A stretch of DNA of 64,000 nt. Origin: Sphagnum magellanicum. Lineage: Eukaryota > Streptophyta > Sphagnopsida > Sphagnales > Sphagnaceae. The notes beneath the pieces were generated by a model. The model saw only the letters and a list, made by a program, of their open reading frames with translations. It did not search any database and was not told the DNA's origin. This document shows, in pieces, positions 22,362-33,313 of the stretch (positions are counted from its first letter, which is position 1; every line of letters begins with the position of its first letter). The stretch is from contig CM038918.1 of NCBI GenBank assembly GCA_021904315.1, positions 19,145,303-19,209,302 on the forward strand, written 5' to 3'. The translations under genes and the position numbers were made by a program.

Positions 22362-23488
22362 GGGTGTGTCACTAGGATTATATGTCTTTTCTTCACTATC
22401 ACTTCCATTTCACACTACTTCATTTCCATCAACCTCACTATGTTTCTGCCATTGTTTACACCTCTGTGGCTTGTTGTACATTCAATTGCACTTCTATGAA
22501 GAAATGTTCTTCCTACATAACAATGTTCTCCTCCCTTACGTCCTTCTGCACTGTCTATGCCTCCACAAAATGATGCTCCTTAGCTTCATCTTCCTTTGAT
22601 TCTTCAATGCACACTGGATCTATTAATGTAGCTTGTGGTCTTGTTTGCACTTTTGCACGCCAACATCCTCTACTTCTACGCAAAAACTCAATTGTAGATG
22701 TTCTAGTTGTATCTATGTCTTGAATTATTATTTGCGTAAACTGTATCTTCACAATATATGCCTTCCCTTTTGCACATTCTAAAGATGATGATGAATGCGG
22801 CAAAGACCTTACAGCCAATACCTGAATATTCAGCACTTCTTCTCTCTTTGTTCTTTTCAACTCCTCTTTTACTTTTGTTCTTATCAACAATTATGATTCC
22901 TCCTCCTGCTTTCATTTGTGCTCACTCCTTTGAGCTTCCTTTTCCCTTACTATTTGCTATAATTTTTCAATTGCACTCTCTCCACTCATATTGTTGCGAA
23001 TTCTAAAACTTCAAAAATGCGCATAACTTGCAACAACAAATGTAAATTGCTTCAATGGTTAACCCATTTTTCTCATCCTTGAACATCCCGCCCGTCACAT
23101 TCATCTTTTCATCTGCTTGACATCTTTTAATTGACGTATGAACCTTGAAATTAATATGGCCCATCACTACAAGTTTATTTGTCCTTTGTACTACCATGTG
23201 GAAACACTTAGTGTCATCATTATGAATGAACATCACAAATTTCACCTTCCAATTACTCCACATTCGTAATCACCCTACATTATCTATATTGACTCCACTT
23301 TGTTTGCCTTGTACACCTTCTATTAACTGTGCCCATTTATCTGCAAATTATGAAAACACATTTGGCAACTATACCGATTTTGTTGTCGACTATGCCCACA
23401 ATTTTGATGATTGTGCAAATACTCCTAATGACTGAAAGAATACTACTGCTGATTTAGTCGATATGCCTGACATATCATCTGTAGATTT
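22362..23488 (-). pseudogene. Decayed ORF downstream of gypsy pol, N-terminal part
   Basis: Open stretches at 23263-23003 and 22890-22555 read as highly charged sequence: Lys/Arg-rich first, then Ser-rich (PHSSSSLECAKGKA), then acidic (CIEESKEDEAKEHH) and GSDSEE. Several stops interrupt it. It follows the end of the gypsy integrase region at about 23489 on the same strand. It may be a separate gene or an additional ORF of the retroelement. No family is recognised. Confidence 0.45.
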
Positions 23489-25098
23489 CTACATCTCAAA
23501 ACCCACATTAATAAAATTATTGTTCTTTTGTAGATCGAAAATAAAGACTATGTTCATTGTTGAATTTGTGATTTGTTTTTTATCTTCATCATTCTGCATT
23601 TGTGGTTTTTGTACTTGACATCTTTCATCATTCTCTTCTATGTCAAAATTTGCCTTATAAACTCCACTTGCATTCTTTTCCCAATATACTAACATCTATT
23701 GTCCATTTTCCTGAACTTTTAGTTCCATGTATTTATAAGGTTTGAACTTATTCACATTGACCAACACAAGGTTAGTTTCAAACTTCTCAATGGTCACCAA
23801 TAACACAATGTTATTTGGTAACAGATATTGTACTTTGTACGATCCAAACCATATCTTAGTAAAGTTCCCTAGGTGTGACTTATTGCCCTTTGGAAACCAC
23901 AGAACATAGTCACCAAAACTAAACTGTTTTTTCAGATTCTTTTGTTGATTCCATAATGTTTTATTCCACTTCTAAATTCCTATAGTTTTTATAACTTCCA
24001 TTCTAGCTTCTTGTAACTTTTTGAGCTTTGTAATTCTACTAGTTAAAACTCTCACTGGAGTACTATTTTTCTCATCTCCACTAGCAATTGGAATGATGTA
24101 CTCTGAGGGCATTAATGGGTGTAATCCATACACTAATTGATATGGTGTATACCCTGTTGTTACTTTGTATGTAGTTCTATATGAAAATAACACTGTAGAC
24201 AAATGCTCATCCTAATATGTTCTATTTTCATTAACAAACTTGGTTAATAGTGTCCCAAGTACCTTGTTAATAAACTCAGCTTGCCCATTCCCCTGAGGGT
24301 AATAAGTTGTAGAATTCACATGTTTCATTAGAAATGATCTGTCAATTACTTGATGGGATAATCAATAAAATGAACTCCTTGATTTGTGACTATAGTCAAA
24401 GGACATCTAAACCTAGTTAATATGCACTCATACATAAATTTTACAGTGACTATTGTTGTATTAGTTCTCAATGCTCTTGCTTTCACCCACTTAATAGCAT
24501 AGTCTATGGCAAAAAATATATATTTATTCCTTGTTGGCTTAATTGGCCCCATAAAATCAAGTCCCCATTTCATAAATGGTTCCTCTAGAAGACTTGTGGC
24601 TAGCTTTGCAAGACTTTGAGTTGTTAATCTTGTTATTCTTTGACATGCATCACAAGATCCGTAATAACCATGCACATCCTTGTACATAATTAGCCACCAA
24701 TACCTAACATCCAATATCTTCCTCTACGTTATTTCCACTACAAAATGCCCTCCTAAAGGTCCTTCATGTACTTCTTTCATCACCATTTGTGTTTCTGTTA
24801 TTATCAAACATTGTCGTAGTTTATTATCTTGGCCCATTTTGTATAATTCACCATTCCTTAATGTAAAAGGGTCTGCTTTGTTAACCAATCTCTACTTCTA
24901 TTCCATCGATAATGTGCCTTCAATCTGTCCTATATTTAAAGTTCTTTTACATCATTCAACCACTTAGGCCTTGTATAAAACAAACTTGCATCTATGGTTT
25001 AATCAAGCACACTTATGGGTTCTATATTATTTGGTAATCTTGACAATGCATCTATAACTACATGAATTTTATTTGATTTATACACTACTATGAAATCA
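23489..25098 (-). pseudogene. Ty3/gypsy integrase region and pol C-terminus
   Basis: Minus-strand reading. An RNase H to integrase linker (VVIDALSRLPN near 25030) leads into the zinc-binding region with CDACQR (~24650). The integrase core follows, with LDFMGPIKP (~24550) and IVTNQGVHF (~24380). The C-terminal part has YRTTYKVTTGYTPYQLVYGL (~24150), a downstream FGDYV-like region (~23900) and a tail to ~23489. The second catalytic Asp is Asn (VTNQG instead of VTDQG). Many stops and frameshifts are present, so the enzyme is dead. The tract is cut at 25098/27643 by a CACTA-type insertion, and the frame resumes precisely on the other side. Confidence 0.85.
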
Positions 25099-27642
25099 CA
25101 CTAGTAGAAAATAGCCATTTTGTAACTGGTCAATGTGATTAATTTTTAATTGCAAATGACATTTACAACTAAAATCTTAATAGTCATGATGGACAAGTTG
25201 CATTTACACTAATTGCAAAGGATAACAAATTTTGGATGAAAGAAAAAGTCAACAAAATACACCTTCATCCTTTGACTAATCATATGCATATTGTTGCGTG
25301 CAACTAAGATGCAACTTTTTTGGTGAACAATGGGAACAAATTACGTGTTGCCATGTGTCCCAACTCTTAATAATTCAAAATATTTTATTATCATTTTGAA
25401 ATAATCTAAGACGTTTAATTTTTATGTCTCAATGGTTTAGATTATGACATGTGGTGTAATAAAAATTTGCCACATGGCATATTAATTGAATTTTTTCAAA
25501 TTAAATTTAAAGCAATATTTAAGTATGTAGGTTGAACTAGGTACTTACCTACTTATATACCTACCTACTCATCTAGGCTAAACATCTATTTAAATAGGAC
25601 CTATTTACCTACCTAGGCCAAATACCTATTTAGGTAGGTAGGTAGGTAAAAAAGTAGGTAGGTAGTTAGGTGTAAGTACATGAATATTTATATTTTATTT
25701 TGGGTTAAGCCATTTTTATTGACTCATCCCATATGCCCATCTTTTTAAATATGAAAATGTGAGACAAAACACCTTGTTTATATATTTTTCAAGATGAGAA
25801 TGAAAGCCAAAACATCTGGGACAAAGTTTTAATTGTAAATCATTTGCAACTAAAAATGTTTAATCACAAATGACTTGTAATTAAAACTTTTATCACATAT
25901 GTTTTAGCTTTCATTCTCATCTTGAAAAGTATATAATTAAATAGGTAAGTGATAATTAACTAGTTAACTAATTAACTAATAAAATTATGAATTATTTAAT
26001 GATTACAAAATAATTTTTTTAAATAATAAACTTGCTAATTAATTAATTAACAAACTAAAAAAAACTAATTCATTTTATAAACTATTCAACTAACTAATTA
26101 TTTATAATAATCATCATCAATATCATATGATTACTGAATTAATTATATGATTATTTATTATTAAATATTATTAAATATATTAGCTAGATAAATAGTAATA
26201 ATATTTAATTTTAGATATATATATTAACTATAATAATCTATCAACAAATTTAATTAACTAATAATTGGCTAATATTGAAATAATTAACAAGTTATTAATA
26301 ACTAATAAATTATTATAATAACTAAAATATTCAATCTTTAATAATTATTAACTATTAATTATAAATATTGAGTATTAGTTTTTTAAAAATATAGTAATAT
26401 AATTAAAACTTTTTTTAGGCTAACTATTTTATTATAATTATTCCCATTATCATTTATATAATTAATTATAAATTTAAATTTAAATATTTAATAGTAGCAA
26501 TAACATTAATTCAATTATTATTCATATGATTACTTCACTCATTAAAGTTATTTATGAACTATTACAATAAATATTTTATATTTTTAATAAATGTATATTT
26601 CCTTTGAAAATATTTTTTGCATTTGCATAATAATTTATTAGATTTCCATTCTAATTAACACAGTAATTATTATAAAATATTAAAACTGAAAAAAAAAACT
26701 AGATATCATTCATTTACTATAATCATTGAATTATTAATAATTACTAAATATCACTTATAATTTTTTAATATAAAAATTTAGAACTATATATTAATATTTC
26801 TTAGTAATTATTATATTAATTTAATAAAATTTTATAATTGATTACTTATAATAATAATAATATTGTAATTTGTAGTTAGCATAGGTTAGTTATTTTATTA
26901 TTATTATTATTATTATATATTATTATGTAACTTGTTAGAGCTATTATGATTTATTTTAATTCATTTTTATTTTTTAATAAATAAAAATGAATTCTTAATA
27001 AGTACATTAGTCATTTGAAAAGAATTTAATAACAATATATTAATATATTAATTTTTCTATTACATGTAATTACTATAAATATATAATATAATATTAATAA
27101 AAATAATAATAAATGTCATTTGTAGTAAATTCAAGAAATATAATAAGATGGTTTGGAGAAACTTTTAATATGGGCATCATATATTTAGCCAATATCTTAT
27201 ATAAAATGTTAATATATTCAAAATATACACTTATTAATGTAACCATAATATTAAGGCCATTTATGTTAATAATAATACTTGAATAGACATTTAATATGGT
27301 TGTTCATATAAATTCAAAATATACATTTATAAATTTTAATACATCGAATTATATTCCTTAGAATTCACAAAATACACCTTTGTACAATCATAAGGTTATA
27401 AATAAATTGGTCACATTTGCAACTAATGGGACATAAATTGTTTTTCTTGGATGAAAATTAAACTAAATGTTGTTCACATGGAAGGATGAACACTGAAATA
27501 GTTGTAAACCAGTTGCATTATAATCACAAATATGACCAACACAATAAATAGTTGCAAAAATGTCCAAATCTAGTTGCAAATAATTAATAATTGCATGTAG
27601 TTGCAAATATAATGATTACATTTTGGCCAATTTCTACTAGTG
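25099..27642. mobile_element. Non-autonomous CACTA-type transposon, 2544 bp, TCA duplication
   Basis: The left end is CACTAGTAGAAAATAGCC. The right end, read inwards on the minus strand, is CACTAGTAGAAATTGGCC. The 3-base TCA is duplicated at 25096-25098 and 27643-27645, the length expected for the CACTA (En/Spm) superfamily. Subterminal DNA carries many short words such as TTGCAACTA and AGTTGCAA in both orientations, also typical. The interior is extremely AT-rich with no transposase. It sits exactly inside the gypsy pol frame, between the RNase H and integrase coding parts. Confidence 0.9.
25530..25675. repeat. TAGG/CCTA-rich low-complexity block inside the CACTA-type element
   Basis: Dense alternation of CCTACCTA and TAGGTAGG, including an exact TAGGTAGGTAGGTAGG run near 25635. 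It can form inverted structures. The same vocabulary dominates the second CACTA-type element at 45650-47130. Confidence 0.7.
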
Positions 27643-27645
27643 TCA

Positions 27646-28008
27646 TATTTGAAGAACAATAACAACCATCTAACTATTCTCTTTGAAACTTGTGCTTTGT
27701 TGACCAAATAGACCAATGCCATATGATCTACATAAAAAACAAATTTATTGCCCAACAAATAATGTTTGAACTTGTGCAAAGAAAAAACCATCGCTAAGGC
27801 CTCTCTGGATGTTGTGCTATAATTTTATTTTTGCTATGTTCAAATGCCTAAAAACATACACTATTAGTTGATCATTTTACCTTGTTAGGTTTTGAAACAA
27901 CATAGTCCCCATAACTAACAAGGACGCATCTATATGAACATGATATTCCACCTATTAATTTGGTGATAGTAATATTGGTGCTTCAATATACTTTTGTCCA
28001 AAGAAAAA
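27646..28008 (-). pseudogene. Ty3/gypsy RNase H fragment
   Basis: Reads VEYHVHIDAS (first RNase H Asp region, ~27940), then REALAMVFSLHKFKHYLLGN and FVFYVDHMALVYLVNK, the characteristic gypsy RNase H stretch, ending RWLLLFFKYD at the CACTA junction. Stops occur near the N-terminal side. Bounded upstream by solo LTR C and downstream by the CACTA element. Confidence 0.88.
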
Positions 28009-28918
28009 TGTCGTAACCCTAATATTAGGTTCATAACTAAATGTGAAGTGTAAAGGCCCATGAGGCCAAAAGTGTGTTTAGGTGTGAAACACACTTTCAC
28101 AAATGGGGGAGAGTGCAAGGGATGAAGCCCAATGACTCCCAAGTGCACTCCCATTTTGGGAGTTGCACTCGTACGAGAGTTGCAAATGTTCAAAGCCTTG
28201 GTTGGAAAGGTAAAAAAACATAAAATTGGGCCCCCAAGCCACCATTAGAAAGGTCTTGAAGCGTAGATGCTTAAAGTGCCTTTGTATTGTTCATTTAAAC
28301 CCATTTGCATGAATTATGATCAAAAGAAGGGGCAAGAGTCAAATAGGGAATTTGACTCCCAACCACAAAGCCCTTGAAAGCAGGGGTCATATGAGGTTCG
28401 ATTCAACCATAATATTCACCCTTGGAAAGATATTTTCAAGGGTTATAAAATATTGCATTTTCATTCTCAAAACAAATTTGATTTGAAAAAGATATGGGCA
28501 TCCAAAGTTCTGGGATAACAAAAGTCCTAATTTTAGGACTCCCACTTAGGAGTTTCAAAGAAAAGTGACATTTGGATGTAGTCCCCGCAAATAGGCACAT
28601 AATATACCATAGGGAGAAGAATGATGCCTCCTCCCAAAGGTTGCGGGTCATGTAAAGCTTGTGCTTAAGGTTGTCCCTACTAAGTCCGCCTCACCATTTC
28701 CATTCAATTTGCATCAACCACCCTCTTTTCTAAGTTGTGTAGGTTGATTTTATTTTGAATTCTTGCTCGTGAGTTCATCTTAATCCCATCCCGAAACTCT
28801 AGCATGGCCTCTTACCCCTGAAGTGCTACAAGTTAATGAACATGTGCCAACTTTCTTTTTCTTTTGTTGTTTCGCTTTAGGACCCACCTTTGGGTCTTTC
28901 AAGGAGTTTGAGGACACA
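28009..28918 (-). mobile_element. Solo-LTR-like repeat, copy C
   Basis: About 910 bp, same family and orientation as copy B, with shared blocks such as ACTCCCAAGTGCACTCCCATTT and AGAAAAGTGACATTTGG. It starts TGTGTCCTC on the minus strand and ends ...TTACGACA. No convincing target-site duplication is visible (TTACA against AAAAA). It is more diverged than A and B from each other. It separates the RT and RNase H coding parts of the gypsy element. Confidence 0.7.
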
Positions 28919-29699
28919 TTACAAAATCTTTGTTTTTCTGGTCAGTTTAGTGATAGGTGTTATAATAGAAGCAAAATTTTTTATAATACATTTTGTAAAA
29001 CTATGCCATCCCATTGAATACTTGAATTTGTTAGGGATTATTAGGTGGTGGCATGTTTACAATTACTTGTTTTTTCTTTGAATTTGGTAGTTTCTTTTCC
29101 TTCGAAATAATAAAACCCAAAATCATCCTTGAAAATACCATAAATGCATTTTTTTTTTTGGATTTAGACTAATGCCATATTCTTTGGATTTTTGAAATCA
29201 TAATCTAAGCTTCTACAAATGACTCTCCATGTAATTATAAACTGTATAGTCATCCAGAAATATCTTCATAAAATTGTCCAAATACTCTCTGATATGTTGG
29301 AGGTCCATTTTTAATTCCAAACAACATCACCTTCCATATGAAAGCCCCCTAATATGCAACAAATGCATTTTTGTATCTGTCCTCTGGAGCTATAGATATT
29401 TGATGATATCCTGAATACCCATTTAAGAAGGAATATGCCTCATACTTTACTACTATGTTCAGCACTTCACCCATGAAAGGTAATGGGTATGGATATTTCT
29501 TTGTGGTTACATTTAATATTTTGAAATCTATATAGATTTTTGACTTGCCATTTTTTTTGGGTACTACTACTATGGGTGACAACCATGTAGCTTCTTTTAT
29601 ATATTCAATGAATCCAACTGTTAACAACTTATTTATATCTTGTTTGACTTTTGTAACATAATTTGGATTTAATTTATACCTGGTTTGATGTGTCAACAA
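28919..29699 (-). pseudogene. Ty3/gypsy reverse transcriptase fragment
   Basis: Frame 29699-29349 carries early RT motifs: a GFIEYIKEATWLSPIVVVPK stretch, KYPYPLPF and NGYSGYHQISI. A stop at 29349 precedes GAFIWKVMLFGIKNGPPTYQR. After a frameshift, FLDD (the RT active-site Asp pair) appears at about 29255-29270. Sequence then continues as RT thumb-like text to about 28925, where solo LTR C begins. Confidence 0.88.
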
Positions 29700-30770
29700 T
29701 ATATTAGTGCAACTTAATTTTGTGTTGTGCTAACTCTCGTGGAATCCTTTTCATATTTTTATATGTCCATGCAAAAACATCTTTGAATTCCTTCAACAGC
29801 TGCTCCACTTCTAGCACCTTACTTGTTTTCCAATTATGCATTAATTTTCACCATCTGTGGTTTTGCAACAATTTCTAGATTAAGCTTCATCAATTATTGA
29901 TCTTCAATTAATGTCCATCCAACTATCTGCAATCCCTATGCTTTGATGTTTACTAGAGTTTCATCCATTATAACACTCCTTGGTTAATGTCTATAGTATG
30001 TTTCTAGATACACCTTATCCTCCAAAGCTACTTTTGGCTCATATCTATTGCAAGATATCTTCTTTTCTCTGTTTTGTACTTCAAATTCCTATTTTGAAAT
30101 ACTAGTCTTCACATCCGTATCCATGATCCCCACATCTATGGTTTTCATAGATTGAATTGTCGCAGGTAAATTGATTATTCCTATGGAAAACAATTCTGGT
30201 TCTCTAGCAAAGATGATATCTTCTTCTTCATTTGTGATGCCATTCTGATAATTATAGCATAGTAACACTTTTGGTCTTCTTATTTCATTTCCCAAATGTT
30301 TTGCTAACCAAAATTGTTTAGATTGTCCCATTCCCTTGTATGGTAATAATGTTACTACCCTAATCATGTGCCACTTTAGCATCCTTCAACCATGGTCTCC
30401 CCAACAACATGGAATAACTAGTATCTACCACATTATTTTGAAGTATTGTAAGGAATGCCATGAACATATATCTTTAGATCTTTGATTAACCCCACTGGTT
30501 TTGTGGTTGTTCGATCTGCCATCTTTAGATTATATGGTGCAGGTTTAGGCTTTAAAAGCCCCAACCTCGATCTCATCTGTTTGTGATAATATTAACTCCA
30601 GAACCTTCATCCATAAACACATCTTCTATTATATTCTTCCCAATCTGTATTTGGATAACTACCATATGATTATCTATTGTTAAAACAATTGTCCCTATTT
30701 TTGGTACTAAATAACCAACTTGTTTATTTGTGGTTACTTTACTTACATTTTGAATTTTCTCTGGTTCCAA
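29700..30770 (-). pseudogene. Ty3/gypsy protease and connecting region
   Basis: The frame 30770-30573 ends in VFMDEGSGVNIITNR, which fits a retropepsin active site with Glu-Gly in place of the usual (S/G/T)-Gly context. Downstream, 30382-30089 is another open piece that would lie between protease and RT. Stops and frame changes separate the two. Confidence 0.7.
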
Positions 30771-31249
30771 CTTCTGCCAAAGATAATTTTTTTAGTTCAA
30801 GAGCTATTATAAGTAATTATCATAAATTCAAAATATAACTTTTTTCTAACATTTGCTTACCAATGTCCAGAAAAATCTCTTTTATTGTAATTAGTTTTTT
30901 TTATTAATTCATTACTTCCTAAGATTTTTGTGCATCCACAAGAATAGTATTTGGCATACCTAGCTAGGTTGTGTTCCATCCCTTCATGGATGTGAATGGC
31001 CTTTTGATCTAGGTTTGTGTTTTCTAAATCTATTGAATTGTCTCCACCATAGACTTCTTCAACTACTCTTTTTTCTCCCTATTAACAACACTTTTTGCTT
31101 TTCTTGGCTCTCTATCCTTGAACATTTATTTTTCAGTTACTTTATTTCTTGTGGTAGCATTAACATCCATCACATTCACATCTGCAATGATTGTTTGTGT
31201 CTTAACAATAGGTTGAACCTTTGTTACTATCACATATTTCCCATGAAAC
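30771..31249 (-). other. Decayed gag-to-protease spacer
   Basis: Purine-rich on the minus strand and probably former polyprotein sequence, but with no motif I can name. Opposite-strand frames here are shadows. Confidence 0.4.
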
Positions 31250-32151
31250 ATTTTATGCATCTTAGCAAACTTTGGACAATCTGTCATTTTATGGCCATTT
31301 AAACCATAGATGTGACATGCATATGATGTCTTCTATACTTTTTGACTTGGTTGTGCCACCTCTGTGGTTGCCACTGTGGTTTACTCTTTTTTCTTTCTAC
31401 ATGTCTCCACATTGTGATTTATCATCCCATAATTTGTGCAATGTTTGTTAGTCTTTCATGTATTACTTTTTTTTTTTGTTAGTATTGCCTATTTGATACT
31501 CTATGGTACTAATAGTGCACTCTTTGCTTTTATGGTAGTCATACCTTTTTCACCCAACATTGCCACCTTTTTATGTTGTTGTAATGTTGACCGTTTCATC
31601 CTTATCGTCACAATTCTAACATATGATTACAAACCCGCTCTAAACACAATAATTAGAAAATTGTCTATGGTTGGTACTTATAAACCATGAGCCAACTTTT
31701 GAATCCACTCACAATAAACCTCCACCCTCTTAGTTTCCTCCTACTTCATGTTCTTCAGCTCCATGTATATTTGTTCATCATTTTGAATCTTTCGATGATG
31801 TTTGCAAAATACTTGGGTAAGCTCCAAAAAAATGTAGTTAGGAAATTTTGACATGTAATTATGGCACTTGTTCGATGTTGTATCTCTTAGTGTATAGCTA
31901 AATGCATTGATGATATATTCTTGAAAAGTCTTTACATTTTCTTTTACCACAGAATTGAACACTTTGACATGAGCATCTAGATCAACATCTTTTTTGAAAT
32001 CAAGATACTTAAGAACTACCCTATTTGGCCTAACATAATGGCCATCTCTGTGATCAAGAATTGGGGCAATTACAGCAATTGGTTCTTGGTATCTTCCTTT
32101 GGAATGCACAACATTTGCACTTCTACACCCTCCAACAACCATTGAGTTCAA
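31250..32151 (-). pseudogene. Ty3/gypsy gag with zinc-knuckle remnant
   Basis: The frame 32151-31741 has the retrotransposon-gag capsid pattern: LKYLDFKKDVDLDAHVKVF, FQEYIINAFSYTLRD and YMELKNMK. Decayed sequence leads to a CCHC-type knuckle at about 31320-31273 (CHIYGLNGHKMTDC), in which the second Cys is Tyr. No 5' LTR was found upstream. Confidence 0.82.
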
Positions 32152-33313
32152 TAATGGTCAATTTGCAGTCCTATTCACATGAGTAGTTGTTTTATACAAC
32201 CTTCACAGGGTCCACTTCAAGTACATTCAGGTCCCAGATGTCACAGAGGATGCTTAAATTACCTTTCTCTGCAAAATAATCCGTTTGGTATTCATAAATT
32301 GGAAACTGAAATCGCCACAATGACTAATCCCTGCTAGGGCTGGCACCAGTCCAGTGATCTCAATCACAACATAGATTAGGGTATCAACATATGGCAATTC
32401 CACAGACTTGAAAGGTGAATCATTCTACAATTTGATACTGTGGATGGAAATAGACTATGTAAGTTAGTGCTCAACCTGTTTGTTTAATTACATGAACAGG
32501 AAACTGTATTGTCAATGACTAATTAACACAAGTGCCCACACCAGCCCACTAATCACACCACTCATTTTATTACTAACTATGACATTCATATGATCTGCAG
32601 AGTTCTATCTATCATAGATACTGTGCAATGGAGTGCACAAGAAGGATGCCAATGTGGAAGCACTATTAGGGGTACCACATCTTAGAAATTCCTTACAATA
32701 TGACAGGACTCAATCCTTGGTGAAGTTTGCTCACTAATGGGTGGTGGTCATATGAACTCTGCAGCAATTGAGACCAGACTAGATCATGCACATGGAGTGA
32801 GAATAGATCATGTCTGGTCTAGATCATGTAGATATAGTCAGCATTTCATTGCTGGTTTGATTACTTCCCAATTTGTATCACAATTCAGGGACTTGGACTG
32901 TTGGTGAAACTCTGGAGCAGTATCAATAGAAGTGAACATGCTCAGGACAACCTGCCATGAGAACTCTTGATAGAAAGGGAAGCTCTCACAATGGGAACAA
33001 CAGACTGTGGATCAGTTCTTAAAACTTGGACAGGGTTAGGTCTCAAAATCATAGAGCACCTTGAATTTCTTCATGACTAACCATCCAAGCAAACATATTC
33101 ATAATCAAAGATATAAGAAGACAACTGCAAGATTTCAGAGGGCTTGCAAACCTGAAACCAAAAGTGTAACAACTTAGCTTCTTGTAACTTTGTGGACACA
33201 TAAATAGACAAGCAGACACATAAGATTGCACTTGAAATAACTAGGCCAGGAACCCAGTGCCCAGTTTGGACACAGCAAAAGAGAATGTGTGTACACGGAC
33301 GGAAGTAGGGTTG
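32152..33313. other. Stretch between gypsy gag and the large inverted repeat
   Basis: Less AT-rich than its neighbours. Contains an inverted pair AGACCAGAC/GTCTGGTCT (~32772-32823) around GATCATG words, and a loosely repeated block (GGAAACTG... ATGACTAAT) at ~32310 and ~32500. It is where a 5' LTR or leader of the gypsy element would be expected, but no matching LTR was seen at 22-23 kb. Confidence 0.4.
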
